From Xanthostigma xanthostigma (Eukaryota; Arthropoda; Insecta; Raphidioptera; Raphidiidae), in NCBI GenBank assembly GCA_963575645.1, contig OY754476.1:5642001-5706000 (forward strand): a stretch of 64,000 bases of DNA. Direction: 5' to 3'. A model generated the notes under the pieces. That model worked only from the letters and a program-made list of their open reading frames with translations. It made no database searches and was not told where the DNA came from. Positions 35,285 to 45,539 of this stretch are shown here, in pieces. The translations under genes and the position numbers were made by a program. The first letter of the stretch is position 1; each line of letters opens with the position of its first letter.

Positions 35285-35952
35285 TAATTAATATTTCTAA
35301 TAAGCAGTAGACAATATGCAGTGGAACAAAATCATGTTTCTTAAAAAGTCTTCATTTCGATGCGACTTTTTTTAGATATTTAGAATTTCTGTTCTGTCAA
35401 TTTACTCTTTGTTATTTACCTGCTAGCAATAGTGAAATGTGAATATTTTCTAGATTTTTGATTATAAAAAGTATTTTATGAAAAACTATTCATGCTGATG
35501 ATGTTTTTCTTAAAAATATTAAAGAGCAATAATTCTGTGCAAAAATTAGTGATAGTTGGAAAGACTATAAATACTGCTATGATCTGATATAGTAGTATTA
35601 AATATAATAAACAAAGAAGTATTTTCTTTGATATTATTAAAGACGCGTTATTAAGTGTTGAACCGCGAAAAAAAAACTTATTTTTCCGTGTGCGTGTGTG
35701 TAGTAATGTTTGACCGAGGAAATAAAGTCTGCCATAGGGTCCCTTATTTAGAGAAAGCGACACGAAAACAAACGAACGATTTGTAGCTAAAACGTGTTAA
35801 ATTACACAAAAACACTTCTGTCACGTGTGATATTCGAGTAACCCTGACACTTTTGAATGGTAAAAGACGTGTCTTATGCAATATCCAGCTGTATCGATGT
35901 AGAGTGTTGAAGCACCTTTAAATTAAGTGCCAGTTGCGTTTCGGCGTATGAA
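35285..35952 (+). terminator. Mitf: Mitf 3' UTR and candidate poly(A) signals
   Basis: Two AATAAA hexamers follow the stop, at 35607-35612 and 35721-35726. Either could end the transcript. The 95-codon minus frame in this region is not supported. CACGTG within CTGTCACGTGTGA at 35822-35827 is a near match to the MITF/TFE binding consensus. Confidence 0.6.
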
Positions 35953-36204
35953 GCCTCCACTACACACGTGGCCAGCACCGCTACTCAAATAAGTGCCTAT
36001 CATCGCCGCGATGATTGCCCAGCCCTCCACACAATCGTGCCGGTCCGATTGTGTGTACGGGCGCACGATGCTGGCCACGCATTCCTTTGATGTACCGACA
36101 ATCAACCGATTACAGACGATTATGTCCACGCACCGACGAATATGCCCTCTACACAATCGTAAGTGCCTGTAAGTGGCGGTGCTGGCCACGTGTGTAGTGG
36201 AGGC
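35953..36204. mobile_element. TIR MITE
   Basis: Ends GCCTCCACTACACACGTGGC and its complement pair over about 30 bp (CACGTGGCCAGCACCGC inside). An inner CACACAATCG word recurs. Overlapping open frames of 60-119 codons on both strands here are artefacts. Confidence 0.75.
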
Positions 36205-36388
36205 ATGAGCTTGTAATTGACGAGATTTGTGTGATTTTGTGTAAAAATGAGTCGTAAACGACGACAATTTTTACGAAGTGGTGCGCGGGGGAAATACATT
36301 TTATAATAATGTGATGAAGACGCAGTATAAAATATAATTTCCGAATAATAGTTATTATTACGTTACGTATCTTTGCAACATTGAAGTA

Positions 36389-36902
36389 CAGTAGAGACGC
36401 GTTAATCCGAACCTTCATAATCCGGATTCTTTGGTAATTCGGACAGTCGTTTGATAGTATTATGTACATTGTAGTCCGGATTTTTCCAGTTTCAGTAATC
36501 CGGATCATGATACTTAGTTATTGAGTAGCTGTACCGGCACTATTTGCGTCAACACTATTGGCCGGCGGTGTGTTACAAACAGTTACATACATATTTGTTG
36601 CCGGAGAAGTGAGAGAAGTTAGGTGGTTTTAGTATGTATGTAGTCGTTGTCAAACTCAGATAGAAATACATAGAGAACGCACTATGGCGCCGCGTAAACG
36701 ATCACACGTTACTTTATCACTGCAAGTAAAAAACGAAATTCTTGACAAATTAAAAAAGGGAGCCTCAAATAAACAGTTAGCCGCAAAATATGAGCATTTT
36801 AGTTTGTTTTCTTGATAATTAAAATTACATCCAGTAATCCGGACATTTTGATAATCCGGATCAGCTGTGTTTTAATTAGTCCGGATTATCGCGTCTCTAC
36901 TG
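36389..36902 (+). mobile_element. Tigger/pogo deletion derivative, 514 bp, copy 1
   Basis: CAGTAGAGACGCG ends as inverted repeats with TA on both sides, and ATCCGGA-rich subterminal regions. The element keeps the transposase start but has lost nearly everything else. A second copy of identical length lies in opposite orientation at 51982-52495. Confidence 0.92.
36684..36815 (+). pseudogene. Tigger/pogo transposase N-terminal stub
   Basis: 43 codons from ATG to TGA: MAPRKRSHVTLSLQVKNEIL continues to a helix with KKGASNKQLAAKY. This is the first helix-turn-helix (CENP-B-N type) of pogo-family transposases. It then runs into non-homologous sequence. It contains DNA-binding residues but no catalytic core, so at most it could occupy element ends if expressed. 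Confidence 0.8.
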
Positions 36903-36904
36903 TA

Positions 36905-38358
36905 CCTATATGTATTCAAAAAAACTGTTAACCTCAAAAAAGTTTCTAAATAACGGACTCGTTTACAAAAACTGGCAAAGCGCGATATTTCAGTGGGCAG
37001 TACTCCAAATTTTCAGAGGTTATTTGAGCTTTATAGCACTCACCTACTTTAACTACGCGCGAAAAATGTACGACCCATTGAGAGTTTAATGTACTTTTAT
37101 TTTAGGTAATACGTATCACTTGTAAATGTCGGGTGACCATCGATGGGCATTCCAGTGGTATTAGCAATTAATCACTTTTGCATATCTCTATAGTCGGGAA
37201 TGTTCCGCGTACTCACCTTTTCTGTAGGTGATGGAGCATCTTGAGCATCCACGGAGTCGGCACCCCTGAACCATTTTGTTTCCGCGCTTTGTTAAGAACA
37301 AATATGTAATATGGAAAACTTTCCCTGAGCTAGAATCAAAACATTCATATTTTAATAATGAAAATTTTTACGTCATTTTAAAATTGAAATGGGAATTTTG
37401 GGAAAATTATCTCATAAACTATTATTTGGTGTGCATGGGGCAAACTATTCTACTTATTTAATCATTTAAAGATGTCAAATGAAAAACCATTGTTGATGAT
37501 AAGTTTATTCTAATTTATGTAAAATAAAACGTTACATTATTGTAAGTTAAAAACTTTTTACGCGAGTAGAAATTTTCATGTATATTAAGATAAAAATCTA
37601 GCTTTGATTAGATACTTTTTAGTCTAATTTATTTGTAATTTTTTAGTGATCCAAATAAATTACTGATTTTTGTCAGCTGTTGGAGAATTAAGAAATCACC
37701 AACTTAAATTTTGTGGCTAATTTTTTTAATTGCTTATTGAAAACGGAAGCTGTGAATTAATTGTAGCGTTTTATCTATAATCTCAAAGGAAGGAAAATAT
37801 CAAACATAGCTGATTAATTCATTCAAGTGAATATTAAAATCTAGATGAACAAGTCATATTTTTGAAGACAATTTGATCACCTCAAATGTTTTATTTATTT
37901 TTTGAATAGCATTAATTCTGCCTAAATGCTTGTTAATGTTTTTTTCAAATATAATTGACAAAAGTAAAATGGGCACTGAAATAAATAAAACAAATATGTT
38001 ATTGTTCCAAAATTATCGGACCTAAACTATTCAAATTAGGAAGTTTAACGTACAGGTAATCCATTTAAATGAGAAATTTATAATCGTATATAAACGCGTT
38101 TTTAGTTGTTTATAATAATTGTATCAATTTATCGGTTATGAGTGACTCAAACTAAACAGAACTTTATTTTGCAAATATTTTAACTTCGTTAGGCAATAAT
38201 ATGCGAGAAATTGTTATTTAATTAATTTGCTTTATAATAATTTTATTGTCGCTTATTGAAAATAATGTTTTGTTTTTAAAATCTTAAAGACTCGATGTTA
38301 GCAGAATATTATAATAAAATGTTTTATCATTGTTTTTTTCTTCTTTTATTCTGTTTCC
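36905..38358. other. Non-coding stretch between Mitf and Dnmt1 remnant
   Basis: No exon of either neighbour recognised. In particular I see no minus-strand continuation of Dnmt1 (no INEW or PCQ motif region). The rest is AT-rich. Confidence 0.5.
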
Positions 38359-38432
38359 TTTTTGACGTGATAACGTCTTATAAATTGATGAAACACCGGC
38401 TGCACGCACGAAAAAGTGTCACGTTCCGCCTG
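38359..38432 (-). repeat. Repeat family A, fragment
   Basis: Only the last ~75 bp of the family (TGACGTGATAACGTCTTATA ... CACGTTCCGCCTGAG), cut off where the next repeat array begins. Confidence 0.8.
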
Positions 38433-38439
38433 AGCCTGA

Positions 38440-39284
38440 GCGATTCAAATTTGGTAGGCTTATAGAAAACGACACACTGAACTCATCAAGTCAATCATTT
38501 GCCCTGTATCACCTACCGTTTAGAAAATAGGCCCGTTCGAAGTACATTTATTAAAAGTCTTAGTTTTTTTGTGATTTTTTTAAGACAATTTTGGACAACG
38601 TCTCCGATCCGATTCAAATTCGGTAGGCTTATGTAAAATGACACGCTGAAGTCACCGAGCCCCTCCGTTGCTTCGTATCACTTACCACTTGGAAGATAGA
38701 CCTGTTCGAAGTGCTTTTCTGGGAAGTCGGGAATACGCATTGGATACATTTCAATTTCGGTGTACTGACAGAAAACGGTAATTCTATTTCAATAAGCACA
38801 CCGAATTTTGATAGGATCGGGAGGTATTCTTAATTTTATACTTTTTCAGAATTTTAGCTTTATTCGTTGCATAGACAAGTCCTATATAAAATAAGTACCT
38901 TTTACAATAGTACAACGTATTCCATTTAGGGCATATCTATGATTTACGACTGAAGCGCAGAAAAGTCTAAACTAGTAGCTTTTTTATAATTGCGTCGGAT
39001 GTCGCTAGTATACACTACGTGAGTACTAGAATTTCTGGTGGAATTTTAGAAAAGCTATCTGAACTTTCCTGCGCTCTAAAGTCACCAAGCTCCTCCTTTG
39101 CTTCATAACACTTATCACTTATCTGTCTCCTCACAATTACTAACAATTTACTATTCCCTTGACTATAAATCTCTTTCTTTCTCCTACATATCTAATTCTA
39201 TCGATATATAAACAACCAAAGTTCTTAATTCGAATACTGGCTGAAGGTTTAAAACCAGGGCCAACAAACCGGAAAAAAAAATTC
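38440..39284. repeat. Diverged repeats with GGTAGGCTTAT units
   Basis: Two or three degenerate units share CGATTCAAATTTGGTAGGCT, GAAAACGACACACTGAA, TCACTTACCACTTGGAAGATA and GACCTGTTCGAAGTGC. The same words appear in the inverted repeat that follows. No open frame is conserved, so this is an old, internally duplicated repeat. Confidence 0.5.
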
Positions 39285-39921
39285 GACGATAGACCTGTTT
39301 GAAGTGCATTTCTGGAGAATTAGAAATATGTATAGGATACATTTCAAATTCGCTATATGTATTGATAGAAAACGACATTCTAAATACAATGAGCGCACTG
39401 TATCTAGTAATCTACTACCATTTCGGAGATAGAGACGTTGGAATGTAGCTTCCGTGTTTAAACACACTTAAAATGTCCACTGAATCAAAAGTTGATCTTA
39501 TTTTTTATGCGGAGTGTTATTTCCTGTTAGTAAGCCGTCTGGGCCTGAAAAGCGAGTTTTTGGAAAATGTCAAAAATTGACGAAAAACGACATTTTTGCC
39601 TTACTGTACCTACTAAGGATTTTCAGCATTTTCCAAAAACTCGCTTTTCAGGTTCTGGCAGCTTATACTAATATGAAATGAAACTCCAAATAAAAAAATA
39701 AGCTCAACTTTTGGTTCGGTGAACATTTGAAGTGTGTTTAAACACCGATGCTACATTTGAACGTCTCTATCTCCGAAACAGTAATAGATAGACCTCCGGG
39801 TGTGCTCATTGAATTTAGAATGTCGTTTTCTGTCTGTAGTCTGTGCTTCTAATTTGAACAGTATCCGATAAATATTTCAGACTTTCCAAAAAAGCACTGA
39901 AAGAATCTATCTCCGATAGAC
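39285..39921. repeat. Diverged ~640-bp inverted repeat
   Basis: Arms of roughly 300 bp pair about a centre near 39600. Matching words include TTTTGGAAAATG / CATTTTCCAAAA with CGAGTTTTT, GTTTAAACAC, GAGATAGAGACGTT and GAAAACGACATTCTA. Identity is clearly lower than in the palindrome at 30421, so it is older. Minus frames at 39184-39467 fall inside it and are not genes. Confidence 0.7.
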
Positions 39922-40141
39922 AATTTTCATATTACAATAAATCACAATCGTATATAGGTATATAATTTCGAAGAACATAAAAAAATTTTATTTTTTGATA
40001 AATTTTAACAAATTCTTAATTGTAATTACAGAATATATATTAAAAAAAATAGAATATAGTATAATATAATAATATAAAATGTAATCTTCCAACATTTAAA
40101 CAGTATCATCATCACTCTAAATTATTAGAGTTATTTTTCAC

Positions 40142-40262
40142 AGTGTTAGCTTCACTTGAGGCCGGACGTCATCGTTATCAACGTGTTGTTCTTCACCGGT
40201 GAAGAGAAGCAGAAGAGGATCCATCAGCGCCACGTATTCTTCGATAGCATTATTCAGATGGC
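40142..40262 (-). pseudogene. Dnmt1: Dnmt1 exon 3: RFTS domain
   Basis: On the minus strand, acceptor TTTCTTGTATGCCATTAG, then HLNNAIEEYVALMDPLLLLF, TGEEQ and DVRPQVKLT. This is the replication-foci-targeting (RFTS) segment of DNA methyltransferase 1, where the family has N-A-V-E-E-F-x-A-L-x-D-P-x-L-x-L-F-T-G-E-E ... R-P-Q-H-K-x-T. Phase fits the preceding exon (split G codon). It must end at ACACT|GTGAAA, because the frame meets TGA immediately after. The usual RPQHK histidine is V. No following exon was recognised in the 4.8 kb down to Mitf. Confidence 0.8.
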
Positions 40263-40584
40263 CTAATGGCATACAAGAAAAAGTTTATTATATAATATTC
40301 AAAATGTTTTTAGAGTTTTTTCACAATAAAATTAGAATTAGATCCATGCTTTAAACCAATTTTAACGTATTTAGCATTATTTCTAATAACGTTTCGTTAC
40401 GAAATAAAAAACGTTACTATATTTAGGATAAGCAAAGATCTACACATATGAAGAAATTTTTGTGACTATCATGTTTGCTAATTTTTCCGAAAAATCTGGG
40501 GTAATACCAGTCCGAGCGAATAACTTTAGTTACAGTAAAATTCGTCAATTAAATTACCCATTACTAACAAAAATAAAAAATTAC

Positions 40585-40727
40585 CGGAATAAATGATTAA
40601 ATCAGGGTTATTCACTCTCTGTTTGCAAATCTTGCATCTCTCTAAAGATTCAGTGGGTGCATTTTTAAAATCAGTAATTATTCTGGAAACGTTCCCCTTC
40701 GTCAATTCATCTTCGAGTTTAATTTTT
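40585..40727 (-). pseudogene. Dnmt1: Dnmt1 exon 2 (3' part): start of RFTS
   Basis: Minus-strand open sequence KLEDELTKGNVSRIITDFKN then ESLERCKICKQRVNNPDLII, ending YS plus one base at G|GTAATT. C-x-x-C-x-Q-x-x-x-x-P-D-L is the zinc-ligand start of the Dnmt1 RFTS domain. At its 5' side it runs directly into a family A repeat without a splice acceptor of its own. The coding sequence on the far side of that repeat (…GNISDEK) appears to be the same exon, split by the insertion. A frame that starts inside the repeat is spurious. Confidence 0.8.
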
Positions 40728-40925
40728 AACGTCTTATAAATTGATGAAACACCGGCTGCACGCACGAAAAAGTGTCACGTTCCGCCTGAGCATGCAAGCG
40801 AGAGCGCGGTATAAGCGATAGAGAGGCACGATCGGCCCAAGCGTCGGCTTGTACGCATTTCAATGTTTCTTTATGACGTTATCACGTAAACTATCGTCCG
40901 TAAACCGACTTTACAGACAACCAAT
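40728..40925 (-). repeat. Repeat family A inserted in Dnmt1 coding exon
   Basis: Internally deleted copy in minus orientation with the TTGGTTGTCTG end intact. The other end stops at GACGTT, lacking the ATCACGTC tail. Both sides continue directly into Dnmt1-like coding sequence through A-rich junctions. Unless it is spliced out, it brings stop codons into the reading frame. Confidence 0.8.
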
Positions 40926-41182
40926 TTTTTTTTCGTCGCTTATATTTCCATTATTAATTACAGATCGCTCTGCCTTGCGTTTTTCCTGACGCGCAAACAA
41001 AGCTTTGATCGTATTTACTTGTTTAGGTTTTTTATTTTCATCAACCTTATTAATCGATGCAGGTTTTTTTCAGCCGGGTCAAAATTTTCAATGTCTGTTT
41101 TTGATTTTCCGTTTTCAAAATCCATTTTACACGAATCTTGCAGTTTTAGTTTTGAACATGGATATAGGAATATAGAGTCCAT
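40926..41182 (-). pseudogene. Dnmt1: Dnmt1 5' coding region with frameshift
   Basis: Two in-frame Met codons are possible, at 41182 (MDSIFLYPCSKLKLQDSCKM) and 41125 (MDFENGKSKTDIENFDPAEK). After a run of seven A the original frame ends shortly. A shift of one base continues as ASINKVDENKKPKQ then VNTIKALFARQEKRKAERS, a basic stretch placed where Dnmt1 proteins have their PCNA-interaction and nuclear-targeting region. A one-base homopolymer loss is the simplest break; a sequencing error is possible. Assignment to Dnmt1 comes from the adjoining RFTS exons, since this N-terminal part is poorly conserved. Confidence 0.6.
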
Positions 41183-41591
<409 letters not shown>

Positions 41592-41851
41592 TAATATATT
41601 TTGTTACAGTTGTTATTGTTACAGAACCAGTACACTTTTTAATATCATAAATCTTTCCTTTTCGTGTCAAAATATTTCTGAAGGCTGTCAAAGCTGTATT
41701 TGCTTACGATTTGTCTCATTTGGAACAGTGTCACACTGTGGCAACAGGCACACATTGTGATTTTTTTAATCTAATTTTATTATTAGAGGAGACAATATAT
41801 AATAGAAATATGAATAAAATTAACTTCACTAAACGTTTATTTTGCTTGTAG

Positions 41852-41911
41852 TAGGTATATGCAGGGGATATTTAATAGATACCACTACTCTCACTGAATG
41901 CCTTCATATAA
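41852..41911 (+). other. Diverged duplicate of the RING exon
   Basis: 41857-41911 aligns without gaps to 41508-41562 and encodes [18 protein letters not shown] against [18 protein letters not shown]. Of nine changed codons six are synonymous, there is no stop or indel, and the 3' end still meets a GT donor (ATAA|GTAAAA) at the same place. A plausible acceptor, TTTGCTTGTAG, ends at 41851. It is in phase with the alternative donor at 41503 in exon 1. Use of both would give an in-frame variant lacking the first zinc cysteine. Whether it is expressed is unknown; it could be a fossil tandem duplication. Confidence 0.6.
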
Positions 41912-42095
41912 GTAAAATCTGTATCAAACTCTTTAATTTTTCGTATTGCTGTATGCCGTATGGCATTTGTTCCTGGTTTATTCGTACTGCCTGCTAAATT
42001 TCAGTTCAGAAAACCGATTGAACAAATCTGTGTTACAATATCGACAGTAAAATGTCTAAACATTATTCTACAAAAATTATGTTTTTATGTTACAG

Positions 42096-42248
42096 TCTGT
42101 AAAAGTTGTTTAGTGAAACATTTAGAAGAAAATAATACTTGCCCTACGTGTTCCATTGTAATTCACCAGTCGCATCCGCTACAGTATATTTCACATGATC
42201 GGACAATGCAAGATATCGTATATAAATTGGTGCCCAACCTGCAAAAGA
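42096..42248 (+). CDS. Pcgf3: PCGF3 exon 2: C-terminal half of RING
   Basis: Acceptor TTTTTATGTTACAG completes the F codon, then CKSCLVKHLEENNTCPTCSI supplies the remaining zinc ligands (C-x-x-C ... C-x-x-C). The conserved QSHPLQYISHDRTMQDIVYK and LVPNLQK follow. Ends A|GTAAGT, phase 1. Upstream in-frame sequence from 41960 is intron read-through. All eight metal ligands are present across exons 1 and 2. Confidence 0.97.
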
Positions 42249-42580
42249 GTAAGTTCAGAATGTACTTTTTACTATATAAAAATTTACATTGTATTTAAAT
42301 AGCATACTATTGGATACCTCACAAAATATTTGAAAGATGCGTATTCCAATTGTTGCCATTTAACCTATTTCGAAAGTTAATAATGATATCATCGAACATT
42401 ATAATATCCGTCAATACTGTCGATACAATTTATTTACACAATTCGTTACAAAAAACATCAAACTGTGTTCGTTCACATAAAATACAGTGAATTTTGAAAA
42501 AAACACAATTAAATACAAGAACATTGCTATTTACTGTATCGATGCCTTTGAAAATATGCCAACCCCTATCCTATTGTAGT
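42249..42580. other. PCGF3 intron 2, proximal part
   Basis: AT-rich intron with nothing recognised. Confidence 0.55.
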
Positions 42581-43234
42581 ATACGGGGTGTCTCAGTTTG
42601 AACAATCACAAACAGTACAACGAAATAGACAAAAACAATTCTGAGCAGAAAAGTTCTTACACATTTTTTTGATTTAATGTATCATTAATGAGGTATGAAT
42701 TATGATCAATAAGTTGACCAGAGTACAAAAGAATAATAAAGCATACCTACTTCCCCTCAGTTAACGGTGAGAAAGAAAAGCACAACCGTAAATATTAAAT
42801 AAAAATAATTGGTTGTCTGTAAAGTCGGTTTACAGACGATAGTTTTACGTGATAACGTATTCCGCTCGAATATCATATTTAATAATACATTACTGCGCTA
42901 TCGCTTGCACGCACAGGGTCAGGCGGAACGTTACACTTTTTCGTGCGTGCAGCTGGTGTTTCATCAATTTATAAGACGTTATCACGTCAAAAAAAAGAAA
43001 GACATAAACAAAGCAGCATAACATAATATTTCCGTTGCCTTCATTTTTCTCATTATTAACGGAGCGAAAGAACGAGTGGGTTATTAATATTCTTTTGTGC
43101 TCCGCGTTATCGGTTACAATTAATTAATAATTCTGATTACTGGTACACCGGACCAAAAATTTCTAAGGCATTTTCTACTCAGAATTGTTTTCTGTATTTC
43201 TGTCTGCGAGCGTTTGATCTGAAACACCCTGTAT
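42581..43234. mobile_element. TIR element with nested family A copy
   Basis: Ends ATACGGGGTGTCTCAG and the complement of CTGAAACACCCTGTAT are inverted. Matching continues inward (CAATTCTGAGCAGAAAA with its complement near 43175) to about 90 bp. A family A copy lies inside at 42809-42996. The GGGTGTC-type end resembles the ACAGGGTGTCCC element at 48114. Confidence 0.65.
42809..42996 (+). repeat. Repeat family A, internally deleted copy
   Basis: Both ends intact, but the TAACCTAAATTTTAGTAGCT to GATCGTGC centre is missing. The 70-codon frame here is part of the repeat. Confidence 0.85.
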
Positions 43235-44100
43235 ATTTGATTGATAATTAAAAAGGAACTAAAATTAATGTCTAAGAAAAAATATTTGAAACATTTAATT
43301 ATCATACCTTTATAAAATTGTTCATTTCAAGTATTTTAACCAAAATGTTTTCACTTTAAGCGATCGATTAAAGAAAATTAGTTAAGGACACGATTTTTTT
43401 CTGTATTTTGTTTATTAATATTGATAATTTATCAATAGTCAGTAGTATGTAATAGTATTTGGTTCAATAAAAAGTGCACTATTTTTAAACTTGAATTATT
43501 CTTGTCGAAATACGTAAGGTATCGTACTATTTATCCACTTCGATAATAGATGGCTTTTTATTGTTATGTCTGCAAGCGATACATATTTAAAACTAAAAAC
43601 CCCACTCATTTAATTTTTAAAGTGTTTAATATTTTGTCATTTTAAACATTTCACAATTTAGATTCGTAAAAAAAAGATTTCAGTTGATTGTTTGTGGCTT
43701 TATTGTTTTGTCTGGAGTATTCGATGTCTCGTATTACATATTTAATCTAAATTTTTATAAACAGGCGATACTTAGCTGTTGAATGTTTATAGTTAATTGT
43801 TTACCTATGCGTAGTCGTAATTAATACTATTTTAGTATAATCTGATTAAATGTGTAATATTTGACAGCAGCATTCTTTAAGAAAGTACTGTTTTTTTGTT
43901 GATTATCTTAAATAATATTAAAAGTTTATGCTCTATTTTAATAATAATATTTGTATTTCCCGATTGAGCTGATATCTTCACTATAATTAAAAAGGTGAGT
44001 ATAATACACGGAGTTTTAATTAACTTATTCTTCGATACTGTAATTTCATTTATCCAATGATAGTAATGTATAAAATTATTACGAATTTTTGTTTCTTATA
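43235..44100. other. PCGF3 intron 2, upstream of the repeat-protein frame
   Basis: AT-rich; would contain promoter or 5' exons of the nested gene if it is expressed by itself. A good acceptor-like tract (TTTTTGTTTCTTATAG) ends at 44100. Confidence 0.5.
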
Positions 44101-44120
44101 GTTTTTTACTTTTTTGAAAT

Positions 44121-45539
44121 ATGAAGAGAAATCTACTGAATCGGTATTATAAAGAACCTGCAAATTATCAAAGTAAACTTCATAAAGCAAGGGCGTTGTT
44201 TTCTTTATCAGTGACTCCGAAGCCTCCAAGTAATAACAGAGAAGCAACAGATGATTTAGTTGTATTCTCAGAGGCTCGTAAGCCCTCTGACAATAGTTAC
44301 GAACTGGCAGAAGACTTAGTTTTATTGTCCGAGACACATGCGACCTGGAATAATAATTACGAAAAGACAGAAGACTTTGTATCATTGTCGGAGGCTCCTA
44401 CACCCTTCGATTATAGTCACGAAGTGACAAAAGATTCTGTTTTGTCTGAGACTCATACGACTTTAGATAATAATTACGAAGAGGCAGAAGGCTTGATATC
44501 AGTACCGGAGACCCCTGTATTCTCATACAATTACAAACCGACTGAAAGCTTACTTTCATTTTGGACTAGCGCGTCCTCAGATAATAATTACGAAGGGGCA
44601 AATGGCTCGGTATCATTGTCGGAGACCTCTGCACTCTCATATGATGATTATAAAGCGGCTGAAAATTTATTTTTCTTATCCGAGACTCGTGCACCCTTAG
44701 TTAATAATTATGAAGTGACGGATGGCTTAATTTTATTACCGGAGACTTGTACACCCTCAGATAATGATCGTCAAGTCGATGAAGCTTTAGTTTTGTTACC
44801 GGAAACTTCCGTGCCTTCAGATTACGAAGCTGAAAAGTTCGTAATTTTACAAAATGTGGCAGAACAAGTCGCTGTTTTAATACCAGAAACTTATATGGCC
44901 AAAAATGAGGCAGAGCCCGTCGATGGGGTGAAAGAGGAAATATTGAATTCTACTGCTCCTTCAAAGGGGATGGAAGAGGAGATATTTTTTATACCGGAAA
45001 CTCAATCACTCACCGATGAGAAGGAAGAAGAGGTATTTTTGGTACCAAGGACGCCTGTGCTCCCAAATGAATTGGAAGAAGAACCAGAAACTCCTGCACC
45101 TCTAAATAAAGCGGAAGAAAATATGATGTTAGAAACAGAAACTTCTGAACCTTCGAATGATGTAGAAATGGAGGACAATTTAATATCAGCGATATATGAA
45201 GTAAAAGAAGGTATACATTTGACTTCAGAAAATCTTGAGTGTATAGTTGATGAATGTGCGGCTGGAAAGACACAATCGAATTCCGAAAACGATTTCGTAT
45301 CAGAAATTCCTGTGCCCCTAGACGGCGATTTTGAGATGGATCAAAATGTACTTCAGTCAACAAGCGAAGAATATCAGGCAGCAGAAATATTAGTTCTGTT
45401 AGCAAGAAATTATTCAAAGAAAACACCTTTTTTTTTATCAAACAGTCAGTATGTTCATTCCAAACTTCAACACGCTACCCATATTCTCATACATCATTTT
45501 GTTCATTTTTTTTCTTTTTTGCACATTTATTTCGTGTAG
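44121..45539 (+). CDS. Acidic ~20-residue repeat protein nested in PCGF3 intron
   Basis: An unbroken 472-codon frame on the PCGF3 strand, by far the longest in the window and too long for chance in such AT-rich DNA. N-terminus MKRNLLNRYYKEPANYQSKL is basic, without a signal peptide. From about residue 30 to 250 there are roughly eleven copies of a unit like LSETRAPLVNNYEVTDGLIL; most phases are exactly 60 bp, with PSDN, NYE and L[SP]ET as fixed words. Residues 255-420 are more diverged and rich in E (MEEEIFFIPET, LEEEPETPAPLN). The last ~30 residues are His/Phe-rich and look like intron read-through; a GTATGT donor at 45449 would end the exon before them. An acceptor at 44100 suggests a 5' UTR intron. 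It cannot be an in-frame PCGF3 cassette, since entering from exon 2 meets a stop. Minus-strand frames over it mirror its repeats. No known family recognised. Confidence 0.6.
   Translation: MKRNLLNRYYKEPANYQSKLHKARALFSLSVTPKPPSNNREATDDLVVFSEARKPSDNSYELAEDLVLLSETHATWNNNYEKTEDFVSLSEAPTPFDYSHEVTKDSVLSETHTTLDNNYEEAEGLISVPETPVFSYNYKPTESLLSFWTSASSDNNYEGANGSVSLSETSALSYDDYKAAENLFFLSETRAPLVNNYEVTDGLILLPETCTPSDNDRQVDEALVLLPETSVPSDYEAEKFVILQNVAEQVAVLIPETYMAKNEAEPVDGVKEEILNSTAPSKGMEEEIFFIPETQSLTDEKEEEVFLVPRTPVLPNELEEEPETPAPLNKAEENMMLETETSEPSNDVEMEDNLISAIYEVKEGIHLTSENLECIVDECAAGKTQSNSENDFVSEIPVPLDGDFEMDQNVLQSTSEEYQAAEILVLLARNYSKKTPFFLSNSQYVHSKLQHATHILIHHFVHFFSFLHIYFV

Noticed and set aside
35923-36508. Overlapping ORFs of 114 and 119 codons
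   Set aside because: They lie across a TIR MITE and the end of the Tigger derivative, so the sequence is element-derived and non-coding.
41960-42298. 112-codon ORF as an independent RING protein
   Set aside because: Its first half is intron; only 42096-42248 is exonic and it belongs to PCGF3.
45010-45441. 143-codon minus-strand ORF
   Set aside because: It mirrors the codon periodicity of the acidic repeat frame on the plus strand and has no features of its own.
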